A program made the translations under genes and the position numbers. Below are positions 17,472 to 25,956 of a stretch of 64,000 bases of DNA, in pieces. Under the pieces are notes generated by a model, which saw nothing but the letters and a program-made list of their open reading frames with translations, ran no database searches and had not been told where the DNA came from. Every line of letters begins with the position of its first letter. The first letter of the stretch is position 1. Source of the DNA: Kutzneria buriramensis (GTDB lineage Bacteria > Actinomycetota > Actinomycetes > Mycobacteriales > Pseudonocardiaceae). The DNA is taken from NCBI RefSeq assembly GCF_003387475.1, contig NZ_QUNO01000013.1, positions 248,001 through 312,000 on the forward strand, written 5' to 3'.

Positions 17472-20438
17472 GTGGACCTGGCGGCGGAACTCAGGAGAAC
17501 GGTGCACGGCGAGGTGCGGTTCGACGCCGGCAGCCGCGCCGCCTATTCGACCGACGGCTCCAACTACCGCCAGGTGCCCATCGGCGTCGTCGTGCCGAAG
17601 ACCGTGGAGGACGCCGTCCGGGCGATCAAGGTCTGCCACGAGGCCGGCGTGCCGGTGCTGTCCCGCGGCGGCGGCACCAGCCTGGCCGGACAGTGCTGCA
17701 ACGAGGCCGTCGTGCTGGACTGGACCAAGTACTGCACGCGGCTCGACACGGTCGACGTGGCGGCCAAGACGGCGATCGTGGAGCCCGGCATCGCGCTGGA
17801 CCCGCTCAACGACCAGCTCTCCAGCCACCAGCTGATGGTCGGCCCGAAGCCGTCCACGCACGTCAGCTGCACCATCGGGGGCATGATCGGCAACAACTCC
17901 TGCGGATCGACCGCGCAGGCCTACGGCAAGATGGTCGACTCCGTGATCCGGCTGGAGATCCTCACCCACGACGGCTGCCGCGCCTGGGTCGGCGAGACCG
18001 ATGACGCCGAGTACGAGCGGGTCGTGGCCGCCGGCGGCCGGCTTGCCGAGCTGTACCGGGGAATGCGCGAGATCCGCGACACGTACATGCAGGACATACG
18101 CACCCGGTACCCGAAGATTCCGCGCCGGGTCTCCGGCTACAACCTGGACTCGCTGCTGCCGGAGAACGGGTTCAACGTGGCGAAAGCACTGGTGGGCAGC
18201 GAAAGCACGCTCGTGACGGTGCTGCGCGCCGAGATCCGGCTGGTGGACGTGCTGCCGGCGCGAACGCTGGTGGTGCTGGGATTCCCGGACATCACGGCCG
18301 CCGCCGACTGCGTGCCGCACATCCTGCCGCACAACCCGGTGGCGCTGGAGGGTGTCGACGAGCAGCTCGTCCAGTTGGAGCACAGCGAGCACGTCGCCGA
18401 GCAGGCCATCAAGCAGCTGCCGAAGGGCAGCGGCTGGCTGATGGTCCAGTTCGCGGGCAAGGACCAGGAAGCGGTCGACAAGCAGGCGCAGGCGCTGTGC
18501 AACGACCTGCACCGCAAGCCGAACGCGCCGGACGTGTCCTTCCTCGACGACCCCAGCCGCGAGGAGGAGCTGTGGCAGGCAAGGGAAGCCGGCCTCGGCG
18601 CCACCGCCTATCCGCCGCAGGGGCCGGAGACGCACGAGGGCTGGGAGGACGCCGCCGTGCCACCGGAGAAGCTCGGCGACTACCTGCGCGAGTTCCGGAA
18701 CCTGTTGGAGCGCTACGAGTACGAGAACGCGTCCCTGTACGGCCACTTCGGCCAGGGCTGTGTGCACACCCGCATCCCCTTCGACCTCAAGACCGCCGAC
18801 GGCGTCGCCAGGTACCGCCGGTTCGCCAAGGACAGCGCGGAACTGGTGGTGTCGTTCGGCGGCTCGCTGTCCGGCGAGCACGGCGACGGCCAGTCCCGGG
18901 GCGAGCTGCTGCCGGTGATGTTCGGCAACCGCGTGGTCGAGGCGTTCGGGAAGATGAAGGCGCTGTTCGACCCGGACGACCTGATGAACCCCGGCAAGGT
19001 CGTGCACCCGCACCGGCTGGACGAGAACCTGCGGCAGGGCAGCGACTACCGGCCGTGGGAGCCGGCGACGAACTTCGCGTATCCCGACGACGACAACCGG
19101 TTCGCCAATGCGGCGGCGCGGTGCGTCGGCGTCGGCAAGTGCCGCGGGCACGAGAGCGGCGTGATGTGCCCGAGCTACCGGGCGACCCGCGAGGAGGAGC
19201 ACTCCACCCGCGGCCGGGCCCGGCTGCTGTTCGAGATGCTGAACGGCTCGGTGATCACCGACGGGTGGCGGTCCGAGGCCGTCAACGACGCCCTGGACCT
19301 CTGCCTGGCGTGCAAGGGATGCAAGAGCGACTGTCCGGTCAATGTGGACATGGCGACGTACAAGGCGGAGTTCCTCTCCCACCACTACGAGGGCCGCTTG
19401 CGGCCGATCGCGCACTACTCGATGGGCTGGCTGCCGCTGTGGGCGCGGATCGCCGCCCTGGCGCCGAGCCTGGTCAACTCGGTGTCGAACCTGCGGCTGG
19501 TGAAGCTGCTCGGCGGCATCGCCCCACAGCGCGAAACCCCGCTGTTCGCGCGGCAACGGCTCGTGAAATGGCTTCGTGGCCGGACGAGCCCGGCCGGGCA
19601 GCGCGGCAAGGTCCTGCTGTGGCCGGACACCTTCACCAACAACTTCCACCCCGCCATCGGCCAGGCCGCCACCCAGGTGTTGGAGGCGGCCGGGTTCGAG
19701 GTGGTCAGTCCCGAGAGGACTGTCTGCTGTGGACTGACGTGGATCTCCACCGGCCAGCTCGCCACCGCGCGCCGCGTCGCTCGCCGCACCCTGGACGCGC
19801 TGCGGCCGCAGCTGCGCGACGGAACGCCGATCGTCGTGCTGGAACCCAGCTGTGCGGCGGTCTTCCGGGACGACCTGCCCAATCTCCTGCACGGTGACCA
19901 GGACGCCCACCGCCTCGCGCACCAGACCAAGACGCTCGCCGAGATCCTCACCGAGCAGGCGCCCGACTGGCGGCCGCCGACCGTCGGGCGGCGGGCCGTG
20001 GCGCAGCCGCACTGCCACCACCACGCCGTCCTCGGGTTCGACACCGACGAGAAGCTGATGCGGCAGTACGGGATTGACGTCGACGTGCTCGACGCCGGCT
20101 GCTGCGGCCTCGCCGGCAACTTCGGCTTCGAGAAGGAGCACTACGACGTGTCCATGGCGTGTGCCGAGGACAAGCTGCTGCCCGAGCTGCGCCAGGCCGG
20201 GGAGGCCACGCTGGTGCTGGCCGACGGGTTCAGCTGCCGCACCCAGATCGACCAGTCGGACGTGAACCAGAAACCCATGCACCTGGCCGAGGTGCTCGCG
20301 GCTGCGATTCATGGCACGCAGCCGCAGCCCGAGCGGCCGTCCGCGCCGGGCAGGGCGGCGCGGACGGCCGTGACGGTGGCCGGCGTCGCCGCCGTCACGG
20401 CCCCGGCCCTGGCCTGGCTGTTCCGGCGCTCGCGCTAA
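17472..20438 (+). CDS. FAD-binding and (Fe-S)-binding oxidoreductase (D-2-hydroxyacid dehydrogenase type)
   Basis: 988 aa. Order of domains: an FAD-binding PCMH domain (PVLSRGGGTSLAGQCC, residues about 40-220), an FAD-oxidase C-terminal domain ending FDPDDLMNPGKVVHP (about 510), then a ferredoxin-like region with two clusters (CVGVGKCRGHESGVMCP; CLACKGCKSDCPVNVD), and a CCG domain with CCGLTW and CCGLAGNFGFEKEHY. This is the single-chain architecture of YdiJ-like D-2-hydroxyglutarate or D-lactate dehydrogenases feeding electrons to the chain. The last 25 residues are hydrophobic and end in Arg-rich RRSR, a possible membrane anchor. GTG 17472 is chosen over the upstream ATG 17442 frame start because GGAGG sits 9 bases before it. 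Confidence 0.88.
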   Translation: MDLAAELRRTVHGEVRFDAGSRAAYSTDGSNYRQVPIGVVVPKTVEDAVRAIKVCHEAGVPVLSRGGGTSLAGQCCNEAVVLDWTKYCTRLDTVDVAAKTAIVEPGIALDPLNDQLSSHQLMVGPKPSTHVSCTIGGMIGNNSCGSTAQAYGKMVDSVIRLEILTHDGCRAWVGETDDAEYERVVAAGGRLAELYRGMREIRDTYMQDIRTRYPKIPRRVSGYNLDSLLPENGFNVAKALVGSESTLVTVLRAEIRLVDVLPARTLVVLGFPDITAAADCVPHILPHNPVALEGVDEQLVQLEHSEHVAEQAIKQLPKGSGWLMVQFAGKDQEAVDKQAQALCNDLHRKPNAPDVSFLDDPSREEELWQAREAGLGATAYPPQGPETHEGWEDAAVPPEKLGDYLREFRNLLERYEYENASLYGHFGQGCVHTRIPFDLKTADGVARYRRFAKDSAELVVSFGGSLSGEHGDGQSRGELLPVMFGNRVVEAFGKMKALFDPDDLMNPGKVVHPHRLDENLRQGSDYRPWEPATNFAYPDDDNRFANAAARCVGVGKCRGHESGVMCPSYRATREEEHSTRGRARLLFEMLNGSVITDGWRSEAVNDALDLCLACKGCKSDCPVNVDMATYKAEFLSHHYEGRLRPIAHYSMGWLPLWARIAALAPSLVNSVSNLRLVKLLGGIAPQRETPLFARQRLVKWLRGRTSPAGQRGKVLLWPDTFTNNFHPAIGQAATQVLEAAGFEVVSPERTVCCGLTWISTGQLATARRVARRTLDALRPQLRDGTPIVVLEPSCAAVFRDDLPNLLHGDQDAHRLAHQTKTLAEILTEQAPDWRPPTVGRRAVAQPHCHHHAVLGFDTDEKLMRQYGIDVDVLDAGCCGLAGNFGFEKEHYDVSMACAEDKLLPELRQAGEATLVLADGFSCRTQIDQSDVNQKPMHLAEVLAAAIHGTQPQPERPSAPGRAARTAVTVAGVAAVTAPALAWLFRRSR

Positions 20439-20465
20439 GAGTTCCTGGGCCGGGCCGGCCGTCTG

Positions 20466-22136
20466 TCACTCGAACCAGTCGCGGGCCAGTTGCGCCGAGC
20501 ACTCCAGCAGCATGCCGTGCACGAACGCCTGCGGCAGGTTCCCGCGCAGCTGCCGCTGCCGCACGTCGTACTCCTCGGTGAACAGCCCCGGCGGCCCGCA
20601 GGACGCCCGGTTGCGCTCGAACAACCGCGCCGCCTCCACGCGGTCGCCCTGCTGCTCCATCGCCAGCGCGAGCCAGAACCCGCACACCAGGAACGCCCCC
20701 TCGGCCGCCCCCAGCGGCCGCTCGTCGTGCCGGAACCGGTAGACGTAGCCGTCCTGCACGAGATCGGCCCGCACCGCCCGGATCGTCTCGATGCTGCGGG
20801 GGTCGTCCACCGGCAGCGCGCCCCGGATCGCCGGCATCAGCAGGGCGGCGTCGACCGAGTCGTCGTCCACGGATCGTTGCCAGCGACCGGTCGGGTGCAG
20901 CGAGGTCCGGGTGGTCTCGGCGAGGATGGCGTCGGCGAGCGAGCTGCACCGGTTGGTCATCGTGAACCGGGCCGTGCGCCGGAGGCCGGCGACGCAGCTG
21001 AGGTTGGAATGCGTCCAGGCACGTTCGTCCAGCTCCCACACGCCGGCCTCCGTCTTGCGCCACTCCTGTTCGATGGCGTTCACGGCGACGTCGATGGCCC
21101 GCTTCGCGTCGGGGGTGAGCCGGTCGTGCTCGGCGGCGGCCGCGAACAGCAGCAGCGCCTCGCCGAAGGCGTCCAGCTGGAACTGGTGTCGGACCCGGTT
21201 GCCGACGTGGTCGGTGCCGCCGGGATAGCCCGGCAGGTCGAGTTCGCGCTGGTCGGGGATCTGGTCGCCGAGGACGGTGTACGCCGGGCGCAGGTCCGGC
21301 CCGTGTTCGAGGATCCGTTGCGAGACGAAGCGAACGGCGTCGTCGAGCAGGGGATGCGGCCCGTGCGCGGCCACCGACTGGCCGACGTAGCACTGGTCGC
21401 GGATCCAGGCGTAGCGGTAGTCGTAGTCACCACCGAGTTTGGCCCGCTCCGGCAGGGAAGTTGTTGCCGCGGCGACCATTCCGCCGGTGGCGGAGGTGAG
21501 CCCGCGCAGCACGGCGTAGGCGTGGGCGGTGTCGTTCGGCACCAGCGTGTCCGAACAGTCCGGCACGGCCTCGCGCCAGCCGTGTTCCGTCTCCTGCCAA
21601 CAGAGTTCCGGATCCGGCGGCGGGTCGTCGAAGGGACGGTCGGAGACCTCCAGCACGAAGTCGTGGTGCCGACCGGCATCCACCACCACCCGGCCGTCGA
21701 CCGCGCCGGACCACCGGACCCACTGCGAGCCGAACCGGGTCGTCCACACGTCGCCGTCGCGTTTGAAGTCGCCGTCGAGCCGCACCAGCATCTCCACCGG
21801 GTCGTCGTCGGCGAGAACTCGGCGCAGCAGCACGGCGCGGTGCGGATCGGCCGGCAGGGCGAGCGCTTCGCGGCACTCGACGATCGCGTCCCGGGTGATC
21901 CACCGGCTGTGCCAGATCAGCGTGCCGGGCTCGTAGTAGCCGCCCCAGACATGCCACTGGTCGGCCGGCGCCACCTGATAGTGCCCGCCGCCGCCGATCA
22001 GGCCGGCGAACACGGCGTCGTCGTGCCAGCGCGGCGCGCACATCCACGCCACGCAGCCCTGCGGGTCGATCAGGGCCCCGCGTTCGCCGTCGGCGACGAA
22101 CGCGTACTCGCGAAGCACATGCGGTATGCAGTCCAC
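20466..22136 (-). CDS. Glycoside hydrolase family 15 protein (glucoamylase/trehalase-like)
   Basis: 556 aa. The N-terminal beta-sandwich covers residues about 1-210, and an (alpha/alpha)6 barrel follows. GH15 hallmarks: YDYRYAWIRDQCYVGQS (first catalytic region), then a second acidic motif near FTEEYDVRQRQLRGNLPQAFVHG. Actinobacterial GH15 enzymes include alpha,alpha-trehalases, so trehalose is a likely substrate but is not proven. There is no signal peptide, so it acts in the cytoplasm. GTG 22136 is preferred because a GGGTAT element ends 9 bases before it, within the short gap to the enolase-family gene. Confidence 0.85.
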   Translation of the reverse strand: MDCIPHVLREYAFVADGERGALIDPQGCVAWMCAPRWHDDAVFAGLIGGGGHYQVAPADQWHVWGGYYEPGTLIWHSRWITRDAIVECREALALPADPHRAVLLRRVLADDDPVEMLVRLDGDFKRDGDVWTTRFGSQWVRWSGAVDGRVVVDAGRHHDFVLEVSDRPFDDPPPDPELCWQETEHGWREAVPDCSDTLVPNDTAHAYAVLRGLTSATGGMVAAATTSLPERAKLGGDYDYRYAWIRDQCYVGQSVAAHGPHPLLDDAVRFVSQRILEHGPDLRPAYTVLGDQIPDQRELDLPGYPGGTDHVGNRVRHQFQLDAFGEALLLFAAAAEHDRLTPDAKRAIDVAVNAIEQEWRKTEAGVWELDERAWTHSNLSCVAGLRRTARFTMTNRCSSLADAILAETTRTSLHPTGRWQRSVDDDSVDAALLMPAIRGALPVDDPRSIETIRAVRADLVQDGYVYRFRHDERPLGAAEGAFLVCGFWLALAMEQQGDRVEAARLFERNRASCGPPGLFTEEYDVRQRQLRGNLPQAFVHGMLLECSAQLARDWFE

Positions 22137-22145
22137 ACGGGACGG

Positions 22146-22171
22146 ATACCCAGACTCAACTCACTCGGAAC
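22146..22171 (-). promoter_or_regulatory. SigB/SigF-type promoter of the GH15 gene
   Basis: Minus strand: GTTC (22168-22171, inside the end of the upstream gene), 16-base spacer, GGGTAT (22146-22151), 9 bases to GTG 22136. No Shine-Dalgarno. Confidence 0.55.
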
Positions 22172-23235
22172 TGCTTCGCGTCGGCTTCCTTGAACACCAA
22201 GCCGTTGCCCGGCGTCTCGGCCGGTACGAGGCTGCCCGCGACCGGCTCCAGAGCGCCGTCGAACAGCATCTGCTCGATGCGGACGTGGTCGTGGAAGTAC
22301 TCCAGGTGCCGGAAGTGCGTCGGCACCGTCGCGGCGTGCACGTGCGCCATCGGGGCGCAGTGCCCGGACAGCGGCTTGGTGGTGGTCGACGCGACCCGCA
22401 GGAACTCGGTGATGCCGGCGCAGCGCGTGATGTCCGCCTGCACCACGTCCACGCAGGGGGCCATGGCCTGGAAGTACTCCAGGTGATAGCCGTACTCCCC
22501 CGCCGTCACGTCCAGCGGCAGGTCGCGGGACAGCGCGGCGAGGCCCTGGAGGTCGTCGGAGCTGACCGGCTCCTCGAACCAGGTGACGTCGGCCTCCTCG
22601 ACCAGCCGGCGACCCAGCCGCAGGGCCGTGACCTGGTCATATGCGCCGTTGGCGTCGACGTACAGCTCGACGTCGTCGCCGATCGCCGCCCGGACCGCGC
22701 GGGCCCGCTCCAGGTCGTCCTGCGGCGAGATGCCGATCTTCATCTTCACCCGCGAGATGCCCTGCTCCACCCAGCCGGCGAGCTGCGCGACCAGGTCGTC
22801 CCGGGAGTACGTGGTGAAGCCGCCGGAACCGTAGACCGGGACCTCAGCGCGGGCGGCCCCGAGCAGCCGGTGCAGGGGCACGTCGAGGGCACGGGCCTTG
22901 GCATCCCACAGCGCCATGTCGACGGCGGCGATCGCCATCGAACACAACCCGGGGCGGCCCAGGTTGCGGATCGCGGAACGCATCGCCTCCCAGGCGGCAC
23001 CGGTCTCCCGCACGTCGATACCCACCACTCGCGGCCCGAGCAGGCCGTCCACCAGGCCTTTCAGGCACTCGTGGCCATAGGTGTGGCCGACGCCGGTCAC
23101 GCCCGCCCGGGTACGGACCGTGACCAGCACCATCGTGGTCGCATCCCACGTCAGCGTGCCGTCCGCCTCCGGCCCGTCCGTCGGCACCGTGTAGGCGGCG
23201 GCGTCGACCTCCGTGACCTCGTGCCCGTCGCTCAT
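22156..23235 (-). CDS. Mandelate racemase/muconate lactonizing enzyme family protein
   Basis: 359 aa, enolase superfamily. The catalytic set of the mandelate racemase subgroup is present: KxK in SRVKMKIGIS, the metal ligands Asp in LYVDANGAYD, Glu in WFEEPVSSDD and Glu in TAGEYGYH, and the general-base His in SGHCAPMAH. Such enzymes abstract a proton alpha to a carboxylate (racemase or sugar-acid dehydratase). The substrate is unknown. ATG 23235 overlaps the stop of the SnoaL-like gene by 4 bp. Divalent Mg is expected. Confidence 0.88.
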   Translation of the reverse strand: MSDGHEVTEVDAAAYTVPTDGPEADGTLTWDATTMVLVTVRTRAGVTGVGHTYGHECLKGLVDGLLGPRVVGIDVRETGAAWEAMRSAIRNLGRPGLCSMAIAAVDMALWDAKARALDVPLHRLLGAARAEVPVYGSGGFTTYSRDDLVAQLAGWVEQGISRVKMKIGISPQDDLERARAVRAAIGDDVELYVDANGAYDQVTALRLGRRLVEEADVTWFEEPVSSDDLQGLAALSRDLPLDVTAGEYGYHLEYFQAMAPCVDVVQADITRCAGITEFLRVASTTTKPLSGHCAPMAHVHAATVPTHFRHLEYFHDHVRIEQMLFDGALEPVAGSLVPAETPGNGLVFKEADAKQFRVS

Positions 23236-23648
23236 GACGGGACAGAGACGTTGAGGCGGCCCAGGATCGCCAGGTCGTCGACGGCGCCCCAGCGCTCGAC
23301 GATCTTGCCCCCGGCGAAGCGGGACATCTGCATGCCGCGGGTCTCCACCCGGTGTCCGGTCGCCGCCACGCCGTGGAAGCGACCGCGCTGCGTGCCGCTG
23401 AGCCGGTAGGCCAGCGCCACGTGGTCACCGTCGGCGATGAGGACGTCCTCCTCCAGGTGCAGGTCCGGGAAGGCCTCGCTCAGGTCGGCGAAGTACCGCT
23501 GGATGCCGTCGAAGCCGCCGCCGTGCTCCGGCGCGGGGTCGTGGTCGACGATGTCGTAGGCATACACCTCGTCCAGCCGGTCGAACGCCTGCCGGTTCAC
23601 CAGGTCCAGCAGCAGCCGGACCGTGCGCACGTTCTCGTCGCGTGTCAT
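23232..23648 (-). CDS. SnoaL-like ester cyclase / NTF2-fold protein
   Basis: 138 aa. The SnoaL-like pattern is clear: VRLLLDLVNRQAFDRLDEVYAYDIVDHDP, then FDGIQRYFADLSEAFPDLHLEEDVLIADGDHVALAYR. In polyketide cyclases an Asp/His pair acts on the substrate; a VDHDP motif is retained. With no polyketide synthase nearby, a role as a small-molecule isomerase or hydrolase is more likely. ATG 23648 overlaps the DUF1360 stop (4 bp). Second gene of a DUF1360-SnoaL-enolase operon. Confidence 0.82.
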   Translation of the reverse strand: MTRDENVRTVRLLLDLVNRQAFDRLDEVYAYDIVDHDPAPEHGGGFDGIQRYFADLSEAFPDLHLEEDVLIADGDHVALAYRLSGTQRGRFHGVAATGHRVETRGMQMSRFAGGKIVERWGAVDDLAILGRLNVSVPS

Positions 23649-24148
23649 TCCCCAGCGTCCTTCGCGTTGTCGTAGACCAGTTGCAGGCCGTCGGACACGG
23701 CGACGGCGGTCAACGTCGTGCACGCCAGGCGGGTCACCCGCGGCGCGAACACCATGCCCGCCGTCAGTCCCGTCGCCACCCACACCGCCAAGCAGAACGG
23801 GCAGGTGATCAACTCGCCGGCGGCGTGCCGAATCCCGTTGCCGCGCACCGACTCCATCAGCTCGCCCTCGCCCGCCGGCTCCTCGTACCGTGTGAACGGC
23901 GCGCGCAGCGGGCTGGTCACCGCGTCCTTGCTCAGCAGGCGGCTGAGCTTGTGCGTGGCGACGGAGAGCAGCACCGTGTCCATGGGACTCGGCTTGGGCG
24001 GCGTGATCCGCAGCACCTTGGCCACCGCGGCCATCGCGGTGGTCAGGCCGCCGTACACGCCGAGCACGACGAGGTAGCCCCCGAGGGGGCGTTCCTCGTC
24101 GCCCTGGTACTGCTGCTTGACCCGGCGAATGACCGTCTGTACTGACAT
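23645..24148 (-). CDS. DUF1360 domain membrane protein
   Basis: 167 aa from ATG 24148 (GTG 24157 is an alternative; the GGAGG between them is too close for the ATG). Two or three hydrophobic segments: residues about 20-45, and ITCPFCLAVWVATGLTAGMVF near residue 115, whose CPFCLAVW motif marks DUF1360. Members sit in the membrane; function unknown, some are linked to sporulation in Bacillus (YjcL/YveO group). First gene of the operon and directly downstream of a stress-type promoter. Confidence 0.8.
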   Translation of the reverse strand: MSVQTVIRRVKQQYQGDEERPLGGYLVVLGVYGGLTTAMAAVAKVLRITPPKPSPMDTVLLSVATHKLSRLLSKDAVTSPLRAPFTRYEEPAGEGELMESVRGNGIRHAAGELITCPFCLAVWVATGLTAGMVFAPRVTRLACTTLTAVAVSDGLQLVYDNAKDAGE

Positions 24149-24177
24149 GCCTCCCACTTCCGTCGGCTCCTAGTGCG

Positions 24178-24202
24178 TTACCCCGTGGCGACGCGGGTAA
24201 TC
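24178..24202 (-). promoter_or_regulatory. SigB/SigF-type promoter of the DUF1360-SnoaL-enolase operon
   Basis: Minus strand: GATT (24199-24202), 15-base spacer, GGGTAA (24178-24183), 29 bases to ATG 24148. Its -35 overlaps the -35 of the divergent GT9 promoter. Confidence 0.55.
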
Positions 24203-24219
24203 ATCGGGTGGTTGGGCAC
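24195..24219 (+). promoter_or_regulatory. SigB/SigF-type promoter candidate of the GT9 gene
   Basis: GGGT at 24195-24198, 15-base spacer, GGGCAC at 24214-24219 (one mismatch), 9 bases to ATG 24229. No Shine-Dalgarno. Weak -35. Confidence 0.4.
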
Positions 24220-24228
24220 CCCGTTGAC

Positions 24229-25326
24229 ATGCGGCGCTTCGACGACGTGCACCGGATCGCGATACTGCGCGGCGGCGGCCCCGGCGACCTCATGTTCGTG
24301 CACCCCGCGGCGCACGCCCTACGCAACGCCTATCCGGAGGCGGAAATCGTGCTGCTGGGCACGGCCGCCCACGCCGAGCTGCTCGCAGGCAGACCGGGCC
24401 CGATCCACCGCGTGCTGCGCCTGCCCGTGTCGAAGGGGATCTACGAGCCGCCGCCGGGTCAGGACGACGATCCGCCGACACTGCACGACTTCTTCCAGGC
24501 AGCGCTGGCCGAACGGTTCGATCTGGCCTGCCAGCTGCACGGCGGCGGCCGGTGGTCCAACCCGTTCCTGCGCAGCCTCGGCGCCCGGCACACCGTCGGC
24601 ACGAGGACGCCGGGCGCGGCGGTGCTCACGCGGTGGCTGCCATACCGCCACTACCAGCACGAAGCGTTGCGTTGGTTGGAAGTCGTGCACCTCGCCGGTG
24701 CGCCGACCGTCACGATGGACGCGGGATTCGCCGTCACCGCCGAGGATCTGGACGCGGCCGCCAAGGCGTTGAACGGCCTGCCGGGGCGGCTGGTGACCCT
24801 GCACCCGGGCGCGACCGACCCGCGCCGGTGCTGGCCCGCCGAGAAGTTCGCCTCGGTCGCCACGCATGCCGTCGCCTCCGGCCACAGTGTCGCGGTCGTC
24901 GGCGCCGGCGCCGACACGGAGCTCGTGCAGTACATCGTGGACCGTTCCAGGCGAGCTTCCCGCTCGCCGCAACGGATTCGCTGCCTGGCCGAGAAGCTCG
25001 ACCTGCACGGCCTGGTCGGAGTACTGGCCCGCAGCGCCGTAGTGGTCGCCAACGACAGCGGACCGCGCCACATAGCCGAGGCCATCGGCACCCCGACCGT
25101 GAGCATCTTCTGGTGCGGCAACATGATCAACGCCGGACCGTTCTGGCGCGGCAACCACCGCCCACACATCGCATGGACGGCGACCTGCCCGGGCTGCGGC
25201 CGCCCGCTGACCGATCCGGACGACTATTCGGAGTGCGACGACGACGATTCCTGGGTCGCGTCCGTCCCGGTCGCCACCGTGCTGGCCGACATGGACGACC
25301 TCCTCGCGGCCGCTCCCCGTGCATGA
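24229..25326 (+). CDS. Glycosyltransferase family 9 protein
   Basis: 365 aa, GT-B fold. N-terminal signature ILRGGGPGDLMFVHPAAHALR; C-terminal nucleotide-sugar site with LHPGATDPRRCWPAEKFASVA and VVANDSGPRHIAEAIGTPTVSIFW. These are the GT9 (heptosyltransferase-like) motifs. In actinobacteria such proteins are not LPS enzymes; the donor and acceptor are unknown. The C-terminus carries a TCPGCG pair followed by a very acidic stretch, which could bind a metal. Single gene; ATG 24229 follows the promoter-like element by 9 bases. Confidence 0.83.
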   Translation: MRRFDDVHRIAILRGGGPGDLMFVHPAAHALRNAYPEAEIVLLGTAAHAELLAGRPGPIHRVLRLPVSKGIYEPPPGQDDDPPTLHDFFQAALAERFDLACQLHGGGRWSNPFLRSLGARHTVGTRTPGAAVLTRWLPYRHYQHEALRWLEVVHLAGAPTVTMDAGFAVTAEDLDAAAKALNGLPGRLVTLHPGATDPRRCWPAEKFASVATHAVASGHSVAVVGAGADTELVQYIVDRSRRASRSPQRIRCLAEKLDLHGLVGVLARSAVVVANDSGPRHIAEAIGTPTVSIFWCGNMINAGPFWRGNHRPHIAWTATCPGCGRPLTDPDDYSECDDDDSWVASVPVATVLADMDDLLAAAPRA

Positions 25327-25339
25327 CGTCCTGACCAGC

Positions 25340-25358
25340 GGGTAACTCCCCTGGGTAG
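25340..25358 (+). promoter_or_regulatory. Two GGGTA elements upstream of the holin-like gene
   Basis: GGGTAA at 25340-25345 (with a GNNT, GCAT, 15 bases upstream) and GGGTAG at 25353-25358 (no convincing -35). The ATG at 25382 has a strong GGGAGGAAAG site, so a leadered transcript is expected. Confidence 0.3.
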
Positions 25359-25381
25359 GAACTGCCACGCTGGGAGGAAAG

Positions 25382-25774
25382 ATGCCTCGAGACGATGCCT
25401 CCACCGGCCAGCTGCTGAGCCGGTTGAGCGAGCAACTGTCCACCTTGGTCAGGGACGAAGCGCAGCTGGCGGTGGTGGAGGTCAAGACCAAGGCCAAGGC
25501 GGCGGGGCTGGGCGTGGGCGTGCTGGCCGGCGCGGGTCTGTTCGGCTTCCTCGGCCTGTGCGCGCTGGTCGCCTGCGCGATCATCGCCCTGGCCCTGGTG
25601 TGGCCGGCCTGGCTGGCCGCGCTGGCGGTCGGCGGCGCGCTGCTGGTGTTCGCCGGCGGCCTCGGCACGTTCGCGCTGCTCAAGCTGCGCAAGGGCGTGC
25701 CGCCGGTGCCGCAGGAGACCGTCGCCAACGTCAAGGACGACGCGGCGATCATCCGCCGGGCGGTGACCCGGTGA
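25382..25774 (+). CDS. Phage holin family (DUF1469-like) membrane protein
   Basis: 130 aa. The N-terminal amphipathic helix (LLSRLSEQLSTLVRDEAQLAVVEVKTKAKAAGLG) is followed by two long hydrophobic segments at about 45-70 and 75-100: the PF07332 layout. Despite the database name it is not evidence of a prophage; in actinobacteria it is a chromosomal stress-associated membrane protein. It overlaps the DUF3618 gene by 4 bp. Confidence 0.83.
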   Translation: MPRDDASTGQLLSRLSEQLSTLVRDEAQLAVVEVKTKAKAAGLGVGVLAGAGLFGFLGLCALVACAIIALALVWPAWLAALAVGGALLVFAGGLGTFALLKLRKGVPPVPQETVANVKDDAAIIRRAVTR

Positions 25775-25956
25775 CCCAGCCCGATGATCCCGCGCTGCTA
25801 CGCGAGGAGATCGAGCGGACCCGTGAGGAGATCGTGGACACCATCGCGCGGCTGCGCGGCAAGGCCGACCGGGTCAGCCGGCTGCCGGTCGTCCTGCTCG
25901 CCGCCAGCGGGTTCGGCCTGCTGGTGCTCGTGATCCTGCTGCTACGTCGACGATGA
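25771..25956 (+). CDS. DUF3618 domain protein
   Basis: 61 aa from GTG 25771. The pattern [26 protein letters not shown], then one C-terminal membrane helix ending LLLRRR, is the DUF3618 hallmark. It usually sits next to a holin-like gene, as here, and the two probably form a small membrane complex. Its 3' end overlaps the convergent qcrB by 15 bases. Confidence 0.85.
   Translation: MTQPDDPALLREEIERTREEIVDTIARLRGKADRVSRLPVVLLAASGFGLLVLVILLLRRR

Noticed and set aside
25382-25956. Prophage lysis genes
   Set aside because: The holin-family and DUF3618 pair is a common chromosomal pair in actinobacteria and there are no other phage genes.
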